A stretch of 64,000 bases of DNA, from positions 36,838,754 through 36,902,753 of the forward strand of contig CM033403.1 of NCBI GenBank assembly GCA_019426215.1. Direction: 5' to 3'. Shown one piece after another: positions 1 through 13,197 of the stretch. How positions within the stretch are numbered: position 1 is the stretch's first letter; the number at the start of each line of letters is the position of its first letter. The notes below the pieces were generated by a model that was not told where the DNA came from, ran no database searches, and saw nothing but the letters and a program-made list of their open reading frames with translations. The DNA comes from Buddleja alternifolia. Its lineage: Eukaryota > Streptophyta > Magnoliopsida > Lamiales > Scrophulariaceae. The translations under genes and the position numbers were made by a program.

Positions 1-1700
1 TGAAATACCTTAGAGACTTCAGACCATTTACCGTCAGTCCATTCTTGATGAGGCCTCAATTTACAATGTTCAAACTCCAATTCTTCGTCCCCGTGTGGGA
101 AATAAACCATGTACTTACAATAATTGAGAACTCGGACAATGTAACCCTCCCACCAACCATCATTATACCAAGCATCAACTCTCTCGAGAGTTTCAAAAGG
201 TTTAACTCGTTGCATAACAGGGGGACAATGCCTGATGCATGAAATATCTACTTCTTCTTTGAGAAGATCAGTCATGTCATTGGTTCTCAATGTTCGGTAC
301 TCCACCAAGAACTTGTCATTTTCAAGTGTTTTTACAATAGCAGCAATAAACCAAGACCCTTGAAAACCTTCCTCGTCACTTTTGACCTCCACCAAGGTCC
401 CCTCATTGAATTTTGGCTTGCATGGTTTTTGATTAAACTTTATCTTGAGTATCAAACCCCTCGGTTTCACCTCCGACTCAGATGACTTGTTCTGCAGTTT
501 TTAGAATATCTTCAAATTAAACACACATGAAAACTAAAAGAATAGAAACCATGGTTTTCTACTAAAACTTAAGAAAAACATCAGCTCAAGATAATACGTT
601 GCATGGGATGATTCGCACGAATATGGTACAAATATGATCAGTCACCAACTCACCACTGGAAAAGATAGTTAAAGAATAAATACCGTCCCTTATACATCAA
701 TAGGAAACTAAAGGAGGAGGAAAAGAAAACCAGAAACATATTCATACAAAATATTCGTTCTCCGGAGTAGGTTTTTCATTTTTACCGTTTATCTAATCAA
801 TCAAGATACTCAAAAGGAATCCCATCTCAATAACATGCGCAAATTTTCTTTTGATTTCTGTCTTTAAAGTCAAGTATTGCTCCTGTTTTTTATAATGTTT
901 TCCGGGGTATAATCGAGTCAACTTACTGTGACAAACTGCCATAAACATGCAGAAGATGAACCAAACTATGAATGATCTTAGTATTTACGCCACCTATAGA
1001 CAATTTCGCCTTTTCGCCATTTCCAGTCTACCAAAATCCAATTATCCAAACATATTAGATACATAATCTAGAATCTACTAAACATTTAAACATTATCAAA
1101 ACAAACTTCACATTATTCTACCAGCAATATTTATCTCTATTCCTACCTTTCAATAGCTAAAATGAAAAAACCAGACAATATATAAACATTTAAATGCACA
1201 TATAAACAAGAAGCAAACAATCTCGCGCTTATCGTGCACGCGCCGCCACACACCTGAAGCACTTCGTGGAGCCGGAAAGGCGGAAACCAGGCGCCGCCGC
1301 TCCACTCCCTAACAGCTCTCAACTCCCACTGCTCCACCTCACAAACACAGCTCTTCCTCCGATCACATTCGAACGCCAATTTATACCTAGAATTCTCCAA
1401 AATCTCCACAATTTCACCTCTCCTCCACTCCTTTCTCTCTCTACACAGCCCCTCCACCGTTTCCCCAACCTTGAAATACCTGTGCAGCTCCGGTGGCGGC
1501 GCCGGCCTGACGTCGGCGGCGCTGACGTCATCCAGACCGTCGCTCTCGCTCGCGGTGTCGTATCGCACCTGGATTCGGTCGAGCGAGGAGCGGAGGAAGG
1601 TGGCTGGGCGCCATATTACGGCGTCGTTTCGCCTCCTGACCTCGATTTTGTCGCCTTTCGTGAACGATGTCGACGGCATTTGGTGCGGTGGTTGTTGCAT
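1..1700 (-). CDS. Agenet (Tudor-like) domain protein, 3' end cut by window edge
   Basis: Two coding exons are visible: 1700..1254 (149 codons, ending CAG before a GTGTGT donor) and 491..9 (161 codons, starting after CTGCAG and ending AAG before GTATTT). Both junctions are phase 0. Exon 1 begins MQQPPHQMPSTSFTKGDKIE and carries two Agenet half-repeats with the typical KGDKIEVRR start, a VGETVEGLCRERKEWRRGEI segment and an REWSGGAWFPPF ending. Exon 2 has two more, including GTLVEVKSDEEGFQGSWF, RVDAWYNDGWWEGYIVRVL and a final HQEWTDGKW. Agenet domains belong to the Royal (Tudor-like) family; tandem plant Agenets such as ADCP1 bind methylated histone H3, so a nuclear chromatin role is likely but not shown here. 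More exons should lie left of position 1. Exon 1 is much more GC-rich than its surroundings. The 762-bp intron holds nothing I recognise. Confidence 0.85.
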
Positions 1701-2343
1701 GCGAGGAAATGGAGTGGAGAAGTGAGCCCTAGAGAGAGAAAGAGGATAGAGAGAGAAGTGGCTATGGCGGGAGACGAAGGTGGTGGTGTATTGGAATTGT
1801 ACGGAGCAAAATTGGAGAGAATTGAAGCTAGTTTTTTTTTTAGGAGAAGTGCGAGGATGAGTGAAATTGGAGAGAATTGCAGGGGAAGGTATAGAAGAGA
1901 AGTAGTATGAATTTTTTTTAATTTTTTTTTGTCTTTTGGGGCTTTAAGGTTTTTGGGGAAAAGACTCCTAAATTACTAAACTTGGTTTGAAGTCAACCTA
2001 AAATCAAACAAATTCTATGGTTCTTCTGGGGAGAATTGGAAAAGTGAGTGAAATTAGAAAATGTTGAACATACTATAGTAAAGAAAATTCGAATCGAGTT
2101 TGACGGAAATTATATAAACGCCCCTGAATACCGACTTAGAATTTGATAAGAAATTAAAGTATGATAATCAATCCAAACACATACTTGTAAACGAAAAATG
2201 TGACAATCTACTAGGTGTTACATATACTAAAATGTATAGATCACACTACGTCAGCAATAATATATCATTTGCATAAATGGCCTGATTTACACCATTTGAT
2301 GTTTGACACTAAGAGTATATAAGCATTAAACAAAGAGATTTAC

Positions 2344-2811
2344 CTTATGATCAAAAGGTGGCTTCCAAAGCCCATCACTCCATTCTCTATGCACCCTCAA
2401 ACAATTTCCATCAACCTCAACTTCCTTTTCAAAGCCATCAAACAAAACCAAGTACTTTGAGCATCTCAAAATCCCCACCACAAGCCCTTTTCTCCATACA
2501 TTATCATGAAATGCATCCACATTTTCACACAACTCAAACCCCCTTTCATTTTCTTGTCCTTCTTGAGGTGGCAAAGGCCTCAAATGGACTATTTCTACAT
2601 ACTCTCTCATTGGTTTCAACAATCCTTTACTTGTTTCTAGCTTAAGGGTCTTGTACTCTACATACACTTGATGCCGGCCCCTCCTCGGTGACCGGAGAAC
2701 GTTGCCGGAGAAGTACGAGAACGAGTGGATGTTGTGGGGTTCATTGCCGTTGATTTCTTTTATCTTGATGATCTCCACATTGTCACCTTTCTTGAAGGTT
2801 TGAATAGACAT
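2344..2811 (-). CDS. Agenet domain first exon (second gene or alternative first exon)
   Basis: An open exon of 156 codons starts MSIQTFKKGDNVEIIKIKE and ends DGLWKPPFDHK at AAG before a GTAAAT donor, phase 0. It has the same two-half-repeat Agenet layout as the exon at 1254..1700: a KKGDNVEI start, a VEYKTL strand, a VDAFHDNVWRKGLVVGIL repeat and an HREWSDGLWKPPF end. Past the donor the frame meets a stop after five codons, so this is not a complete single-exon protein. I see no second exon between 2343 and 1701. The next Agenet exon downstream on this strand that would accept it in frame is 491..9, also phase 0. It may therefore be an alternative first exon of the neighbouring gene, a truncated tandem duplicate, or a gene with an unrecognised short second exon. 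Confidence 0.7.
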
Positions 2812-4154
2812 CTTTTGTGTGTTTGTACTTATTTCTAATTTGGTACTGTTGGAGTTGTTAATAGAGTGGTTTAGAAGTGTGAAAGGAATGTTTTGTAGTT
2901 AGCATGTGTTGAAATCTTGGCCATAGGATTGATTAGCAGAAAGGGCTTTAATGTTTTATGTTATTCGCCAAATAGTTAACTACAAGAAGTTCAACTACTT
3001 TCTTTGTTAGTTAAAAGTCGTATCATACTATATAATATACGTACATACGTATAATTGAAAAATACTTCCGTTTTCCGTATATATTATGAACATAACGAAT
3101 AATATTAGTACTTTTGAGTTAAATCATTTAATACACGTAGTTTACATATCTCGTTTTATATTTGACAAATAATACTCTAATTTTGGCAAAAAAATTATTT
3201 TTTAAATTTAAAACATGCAAATTATAATTAATTTTATAAATACTAATTGAGTATTATACAATTAAAAAACCACAAATGTTGATAATTTATCACAATATTA
3301 ATTATTATCAACTAGTAACTCATATAATTAAAGAGAGTACAAACAATAGATCTTTCAAATTTATATGAAAAGAAGCCGTATTTTTACTCCCGAATAATTC
3401 ATTTGTATTCATATTATACTCGTACATTTATGAATCCATTTATTTCTCGTTCCCGTATTTTCAACCAATTTTTTCACCGTGGAAAAAAATTCGTAATATA
3501 CCCTTATGTATTTAATGACGAATTGTTCACCTCCCGTATCTAACAAATTAGGAACTTTATCTTTTAACAAATTCATTGGGCTTTCATTCGTAAAGTAAAA
3601 TATGGTCTCATTGGTGATGAGAGTCATCTTCGTACTGAACTAACTCTGACTAAGAATGTTCTTAATTTAGTGTCAATGCTGATAGTGATATCATCTTTGG
3701 AAAACAATCATAAGTAAGAATTTTGTAGCTTTAAGTATTTGAAAATAACAAGTGAAAGCTCTAGTAGTATGAGCATCCATCATTGATAATTATTGTGCCA
3801 ATTGGATCATGAAAAGAAAATTCATTATTCAAATGATTAGCAAATGATATTGAGGAGAAATACAATTTGTATAAAGAATGTGACTATTCAAAGGTATATT
3901 ACAAGATTCCCATTTATAATGCAAATTGTGAACTTATTGCAGCAACATGTTTAACCAAACAATCTTAATTATTACAATTTACAAGCCCTTATCAAACCAT
4001 CTTAAGAAATGGTACTAGAAATTAAAGAGAAGTACAGAGCTAAAAACATTTCTTTAAATTGTTTTTAGCATTAATTTATTCATAATGTTTATTTGATCTA
4101 ACAAACTGATATATGATTCTCAGGCAATGCCAAGAACTTGCAGAAACGAAAGCT
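2812..4154. other. intergenic, no gene seen
   Basis: AT-rich spacer between the Agenet exon and the 3' end of the carboxypeptidase gene. Only short random reading frames occur. The first few hundred bases upstream of 2811 must hold the promoter of that exon, but no convincing TATA box stands out. Confidence 0.6.
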
Positions 4155-6911
<2,757 letters not shown>

Positions 6912-7588
6912 TATTGCTCTTTTTACTTGAGATTCATAAGTGTTTTTCAGTGTGGGACAGTGAGTGTGTGTAGAAAGATAAGGAGTTGAAATGTGATTTT
7001 AGTAGACCAAGATTCCAAGCTGTGTTTGTTGGACTTCTCCACTAAAAAGGACATTTGACATGACACATATTACAAGGTAGTGTTTCTATAATCGTGTCCG
7101 ATAAAGTCGATCCATATTTTGTCATTAATCATAGTGATGTGAGTGATTTTAATTATGACTAAACTTCGTATTGATGATTATTAGATCGACTCAGTTACAC
7201 TCAGTCTAATCACCATGGTTTGGTTTGGGGAGAAAAATATACTACTTGTTATTGTGCTTTGCTAATATAAAAACCAAGCAAATTACAATATTGATCTCAC
7301 ATGATAGCACATTGCAATTTTAGACCTATTATTTGTAAAGTTACGGAATAGTCTCATAGGACTTATAGGAGTCTTTTTTGTTGTTGTACTTTTGATCACA
7401 TCCGTTAAGAAACAGATGTCACACCTTGTTAAACTAAGTTTTGATCTCGTGATCAAACTAATTTTACAAATTTATAAATAATAAAACTAGAATTGCAAAT
7501 CAACCTATCTTATAATAATAATATTATATTGTTTCCTATAAAAATTCATATTACCAAACTTTGTTCGAAACAAACCTAGAATTGTTTT
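6912..7588. other. intergenic, probable SCPL promoter
   Basis: Spacer between the SCPL start codon and the hAT element's target duplication. It contains no open frame of note. The promoter of the minus-strand SCPL gene must lie here; I cannot identify a clear TATA box. Confidence 0.5.
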
Positions 7589-7607
7589 ATTTTATTTAGG
7601 GGTGTTC

Positions 7608-7836
7608 ATCGGTCGGTTATTTAACCGAACCGAACCGGATTTTCGATTAACCGAAAATTCGGTTATCCGAAAATCCGGACCGAAAACCGAACCGAACAGG
7701 TTCGGTTCGGTTCGGTTAAATAACCGACCGGTTCGGTCGGTTTTCGGTCGGTTCGGTTAAAACCGAACGTGATGTTTTTTTTCCCTGCTGTTTAATTTCG
7801 GTCGGATCGGTCGGTCGGTTCGGTTAAAACCGAACG
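7608..7836. repeat. left subterminal CGGTTCGGTT repeats of the hAT element
   Basis: Many overlapping copies, in both orientations, of AACCGAACCG / CGGTTCGGTT with CCGGACCGAA variants directly inside the left terminus. In hAT elements subterminal repeats are transposase binding sites; here that role is inferred. Tracts of T follow at 7768-7780 and 7842-7870. Confidence 0.8.
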
Positions 7837-8984
7837 TAATTTTTTTTTTTTTTTTTTGCTATTTTTTTTTCCAAAAATCTCACTGGCTATTGTTGTTCGA
7901 TGTTTCTTTGAAATGGATACATTTATATATTTATAATTATGTATAACATGGCACGTCCAACTTAAATTGATATAATGAAATTAAATTTTTGTATTCGTAA
8001 ATCGTAATATATATTGACATTGTACTACCATCCCATCCATGTCTAAATGTTGTTCACGGTAAATGTCATTGTAAACCATTGGCCATTGCTATTTGCTATA
8101 GCCTATAGATTTAACCGTTCCAACATTGTATTGTGGCATGTTATTGTTAATTTGTTATGCATTCAAGTTAACCACATTACCATAACAAGAAATTGCTATG
8201 TATTCAATTAGCAACACTGTGGTATGTTATGTATTCAAACTCATTAATTTAAAGTTAAGAGGGAGAGAGAGAGGAGAGAGAGCATCGACTGCAGTGACAT
8301 GTGAGGACGTTGACAACTTTTGCGAACAATACGACTACAAAATTCATTCATTATTGCCTTTACACAACACCTAAACCTGATGACTGCTTGATGATCACCG
8401 ATTTTACCCTTTGAACACATCAAAATTCTACCACACCATGACACCAACTCACCAAAAGCAATCACATGAAACATTTGCATCCACTTATCAAGATCTCACA
8501 AATGAACAACATAAGTACATAACCACAAATGAACAACATTTTAATATCAAAAGATAGCTATCAAATACAAATTACAATCTTATAATCTCAAGTTCTCAAG
8601 TCTCAACCTTAAAATAGATAAGATACATCATACATTACATAGTTCAATAATGACTTAAAATACTTAAACATTAGTCATCACTCATCACTCATCACCATCA
8701 ATTCATTACATAGTCTCAACCTTAGAATACAGTCATCAACATCAATTCATCATCCATTCATCCTTAACAAGAGAACAATTACAATAAATCAATAATGACT
8801 TCACACTTGACTTGAGTCCTTGGCCAACAAATAGAGGCTTCAAATATCCTCCTTTGCAAGACTGAAAAATAGAGAACAATCATTTGATTATATCTAACAT
8901 TGACAAATAATAAAACATTGGAAACAATTAATTAAAAGCTTAAAAGAAAAAAGTACCAAACCATTTTTCAAGTCTTGAAGTTCT

Positions 8985-11276
8985 TCACAAGCCAATAACA
9001 GTTGACTCCATCCCAACGCTTGATATCGCGTCTATAAGCATTTTATAACAATAAGTTTAAAAGTTAAAATAAGTATTGATATACAAATAAATATTATAAA
9101 AGAAAATTCATTTAAAGCATACCTTTCTCAGCTTCTTGAATAAACTCATAATCCTCCTCCATGCACTTGATTGGAGTATGGCGAAGCCAATCCTGACAAC
9201 AAATTAAAACTTGTGACATCTTCGGTGTCAATGAAGCTCTAAAATCATCAATAATGCGTCCACTAGTACTAAAGACAGACTCTGAAGCCACAGTCGATAT
9301 AGGCATAGCAAGCAAATCACGAGCTAATCTAGCTAAAATAGGAAATCTAGGGCCGTGCACTTTCCACCAGTTAAGAAGAACAAAATTTGGAGTCATATCA
9401 TCCTCAACATCTTCTCCTAGATACTTATCTAGCTCTGATCCTTTTGAATTTCCACTCTTCGTTCTCAATTGTTGAATTTTCAGTCGCTTTGCCTTTAGAA
9501 ATCTACTTTCACTGTCGAAGTCAGAGTCATCAAATGCAGAATCACTTGTCATTGAGGAAGAATCACTTGAAGTAGAGTGTGAATGTGATGATGCTGGAAA
9601 TTCAGGAGAATGAATCTTCTTGTACTCCTCAAAATTTTCGTAAAGTGCCATTTTTGCAAGTTTTCCCATTTCCTCTCCACGTTCTTCACCGTACATGTTT
9701 TTACAAATAAGATCCACGTACTCGAACTTTTTACGAGGGTCAAGTAGTGCAGCAACATACAACATCATGTTTATCTTCTCCACACTTCCCCAATATTTAT
9801 CGAACTTTAACCTCATCCTCTTTGCCATTTCAATTAATTCATTATCATCACTCAGAAACCATCCCTTTAATAGATCATCCACATCACTGATTTCATCCAT
9901 AAAAGTGCTGGATGTCACAAATAAAGAACCGGATACTCGAAGAGTGAGTCTATAGAAGTGTCGCAACACTTTTACCAATCGTTCCACAGCAATCCAATCT
10001 TCTCTTTCAGGCAAACCTATCTTTCCATAGGGCCCGTTACCCGTAAATTCAGAACGGAGATCTGCATCAGACATTTTATATCTCTCAAATACCCCCTGGA
10101 AAATAAGAGCTGTCTCTAGCATCAAGTAAGTGGAGTTCCATCTAGTTGCAACATCTAAACACAATGACTTCTTACTTTCAACCTTTTCTTCTATCACAAA
10201 TTCATTAAATTTTCTCAATCTAACAGGTGAATTTCTCACATATCTTACAACAGCCCGAACACGTTCTACCGATTCATTCACCTCTTTTAACCCATCTCGC
10301 ACAACAAGATTGATAATATGAGCAACACATCTCATATGTAAATATTTTCCACCCACTAATGCAGTCCCCCAATTAACAAATCTTCTTCTTAAATAGGCCA
10401 CAGTAGTATCATTGGCAGATGCATTGTCAACGGTAATTGTAAAGATTTTATCAACCCCCCAATCAAGTAGGCATTTCTCAATCAACAAACCAACTTCATC
10501 ACCTTTATGTCTATGACAAGGAATAAAGTTAAGAATAACCTTATGCAATATCCAATCATCATCAATGTAATGTCCGGTCAAAGATAAATAAGTAAGTCTT
10601 TGATTGGAAGTCCATGTATCAGTGGTCAATGAAATTCTTTGCCCAGAGGACCTAAATAATCCTTCAACTTATTTTTTTCATCGAAATAAATCTTATAGCA
10701 ATCTCTTGTTATTGTAGACCTTGATGGAACGATAAAAAACGAGCATACAATAGACATAAAATTCCTAAATCCTTCATTTTCAACGAACTTAAATGGCAAT
10801 TCATCCATAATAATCATGCGAACTAAAGCATCTCTAATAGTGTCGATATCATTTTTCCGATTAGATGTGCTTTCTTTTGTGTCCCCACTTTGAGTTTGAC
10901 AATAATTGAATATTGTTTTACTTTTTACCACATTTTTGGGATTCTTTTTGCATGATTTCACATGATGATTCAAGGTTGAAGTTCCATTTTTCGAAGAAGA
11001 AGCCGCATAATTTTTGGGACAATACTTACATTGAGCCCTACGCAACCCTTCATCGTCATAGTAGATCGTAAGGTGCTCCCACACGCCCGATCTTTTTGCA
11101 ACCCCTTTCCTCGGCGGTGGCATCGCATCTTGTGCTTCAGCTTCTTTCTCTTCCTCCGCTATGTCAGAAAGATGCTCTTCTTGTTGTTGAGGTTGCGAAG
11201 TTGATTCAAATGGAGATGAAGGGTCGCCTGAATTTGGCGAGGATTGAGAGCCGGGGGTCATTCTTTCACTTTCCAT
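8985..11276 (-). pseudogene. hAT transposase, BED finger plus RNase H-like core, one frameshift
   Basis: The first frame starts at ATG 11276 and encodes a BED zinc finger (GVWEHLTIYYDDEGLRRAQC, CKYC, LNHHVKSC) before running to a stop at 10626 after KLKDYLGPLGKEFH. The second frame takes over at about 10640 with GQRISLTTDTWTS and continues 500 residues. It has the first catalytic Asp (TTDTWTS), the second in TVDNASAND, the RW motif in ATRWNSTYLML, and the C-terminal dimerisation region with NWWKVHGPRFPILARLARDL and the catalytic Glu of VASESVFSTSGRI. The break looks like one missing base where the family reads straight through. Near the end GAGAAAG meets a GTATGC donor at 9123; a plausible last short exon is 9031..8985. 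The catalytic residues look intact, so this copy is only one lesion away from coding capacity. Confidence 0.88.
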
Positions 11277-12041
11277 GTCTTTCTAAATCGTAAAACCTAT
11301 ACAAAATATCACAAGATACAAAATAAGCTAAACCATACACATCACAAACTACATTTATGAAAGAAACAACTACAATTTACATATATGATACATATATGAT
11401 ACATATATGATATAACATATCACAAACTAATCAAACAAAGTTAAACAATTTAAACAAACTAATCAAATAAATTTAAATTTATGAAAGAAAAAGAAACAAT
11501 TTACAAAGAATGAAAGAAACCCTACCAATTCAAATCAAATACAAAATAAACTAAAGTAAACCATACATATCACAAACTACAAAATCACAAGTTAATACCC
11601 AATTACCCATACAAAATCACAAGTTAATACCCATATAAAATCACAAGTTAACACCCATATAAAATTACAAGTTAATAATACCATAAAAAATCACAAGTTA
11701 ATACCATATAAAATCAATTAAAATGTTAAAAACTTAAAGCCATATAAAGAAAAAAGAGAAACAAAAGTTACCGAGGGAAGGAGAGATGTCTGATAGGCGG
11801 CGGAGTGGCGGCAGTCGCCGGGAGCAGCAGCGGCGGCCGGAGGCAGGGGAGGCCGAGCGTGTCTGCGTGTGTGTGAGGCAGAGAGGCAGAAAGGCAGGGG
11901 AGTAGTCGAGTAGAGATGAATGAGGATTGAGGGTTTGAACTCTTGAAGTCTTGACTCTTGAAGTGTAAGTCTAGGTAGAGTTGTTATTCCCAAACACAAC
12001 TTTACTATTATATTTATATATATAACTTACAAAAAAAAAAA

Positions 12042-12208
12042 GGGGGTTCGGTTATCGGTTCGGTCCGGTTTAACCGAACCTGAAATCCGGACCGAACCGA
12101 AAAACCGAAATTTGCCAAAAAAATAACCGATAACCGAACCGAAATTTTCGGTTCGGTTTTCGGTCTGAACCGAATTTTCGGTTTTCGGTCGGTTCGGGCG
12201 GTCCGGTC
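12042..12208. repeat. right subterminal CGGTTCGGTT repeats of the hAT element
   Basis: The mirror block of the left array, with repeated CGGTTCGGT, CCGGACCGAA and AACCGAACCG units, ends about 18 bases inside the right terminus. Confidence 0.8.
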
Positions 12209-12234
12209 AATTTATGAACACCCCTAATTTTATT

Positions 12235-12687
12235 ATGGGTGGTGGACCACGAGCCTACCGTGATGGCTGGTAAGAGCGTTTGTCTCGTGATGTTTATTTG
12301 TTTGCTCAAACTTTAATTATAAAGAATTATTAAATGAATAAATGTTATGATCCTAACTTTTAAGGTTTGAATTCTCTTACTGTACATTGATATTAGAGTC
12401 ACTTATCCTAATTGCAATGTACGCTCAAGGCTATAACCTATGAGCTAGCAATTTCAAATCACATTTCTTTTCTTTTGCACAATCACGAAATAAAGCCATA
12501 AAAAATAAAACGACACAAAAATTTATGTGGTTCAACAATTGCCTACATTCACGAGAAAGGAGGGGAGAATTCCACTATTAATGCAAGAGGTACATGTTAC
12601 AAAATATATCAATTATGCTTCTTCAGAACATGCCTTTTGATCTTAGGCTTTCTACTTATTTTGTGCCAAGAAATGTAAGAGATTTTA
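12235..12687. other. spacer between hAT element and PAP fragment
   Basis: No gene seen. It includes a stretch near 12520-12600 with plant-repeat character that I cannot place, and some AT-rich sequence. Confidence 0.4.
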
Positions 12688-13114
12688 TTAAATCGTTGAG
12701 ATGCATCGACTGACAATCGTCATGGAAGCTAGTTCTCGAAACATTATGCTTGCTGCCATCCACAATCCCCGACAAGCTCTGAAGTCCTTGCTCCCAGTAA
12801 TAGTCTTTGTTTTGGGTATTGATTTGATGGAGTTCGCCAAGGCTGCCTTGTGGTGGTTACTATCATCAATCTTCGGAGGAGCATTTGTCGTCATGCTCCT
12901 AACACCATTCTTTGCACGGGAGTATTCCAACGCTTTCACCCATGTCAAATTCATCCCACCGGTAGTGCCTTCGTGTCGCCCCATCAAGATAGTCTTCATA
13001 AATTCTTCTTGCATGCACTTGATATCAATGTTTTTACTTCAGTATCAAGCCTCCAATAAAAGTTTAAGCTCGGCTCTTGTAGATCATTCTCCTCCTATTT
13101 TGTTGTTTTGGAAA
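12688..13114 (-). pseudogene. poly(A) polymerase 3'-end fragment
   Basis: Read on the minus strand, this matches the last exon of the intact PAP gene at 21.5-24.8 kb. One frame gives ENDLQEPSLNFYWRLD (compare ENDVQEPKKILYWGLD). The frame then shifts, and a second frame gives MQEEFMKTILMGRHEG and GGMNLTWVKALE (compare MKEFTKVVLMGRHEAP and GGMKLRLVKAFE). It therefore carries at least one frameshift and lacks all catalytic exons, so it cannot make a working enzyme. After the conserved part it diverges from the intact gene, ending near VSRCISTI. It is a relic of a PAP paralogue, not a direct recent copy. Confidence 0.78.
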
Positions 13115-13140
13115 TCTCTTTAATCAGACCGAGTTCAAAT

Positions 13141-13197
13141 GCATTGAGTGTCAATCCTCTTGGAGGCTAGTTGTCAGAGCATTATGCTTGCCATCCA
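13141..13197 (-). repeat. second copy of the PAP-fragment tail
   Basis: These bases repeat 12703..12768 at moderate identity, for example GAGGCTAGTTGTCAGAGCAT against GAAGCTAGTTCTCGAAACAT, then ATTATGCTTGC and CCATCCACAAT. The copy ends abruptly where copia gag sequence begins. The duplication suggests two tandem PAP-like 3' ends once lay here. Confidence 0.65.

Larger units (their letters stand above)
7597..12226 (-). mobile_element. near-intact hAT (Ac-like) DNA transposon with 8-bp TSD
   Basis: The left end TAGGGGTGTTCAT (7597) and the reverse complement of the right end (12226) are the same 13 bases. The 8 bases outside are identical on both sides, ATTTTATT at 7589..7596 and 12227..12234, which is the hAT-type target duplication. 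The element is 4630 bp. It holds a minus-strand transposase (8985..11276), a GC-rich leader near 11780-11880 that may be a noncoding first exon, and dense CGGTTCGGTT-type subterminal repeats at both ends. A perfect duplication and matching ends suggest fairly recent insertion. Confidence 0.93.

Noticed and set aside
1266..1910. 214-codon plus-strand frame across the Agenet exon
   Set aside because: It lies opposite a GC-rich Agenet exon with clear domain motifs and has no recognisable protein features of its own.
7608..7836. AACCG repeats as a telomere-like or satellite array
   Set aside because: The units are irregular, in both orientations and confined to the two ends of one hAT element.
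11718..11999. 93-codon minus-strand frame in the hAT 5' region
   Set aside because: No similarity to hAT proteins; more likely leader or promoter of the transposase.
12235..13100. A possible 5' LTR for the 13-kb copia element
   Set aside because: No stretch resembles the 135-bp LTR at 17505, and no TGGTATCAGAGC-type primer site is present.
13148..13197. Start of copia gag at 13148
   Set aside because: The first codons match antisense PAP-fragment sequence duplicated at 12.7 kb; true gag similarity begins after about 13197.
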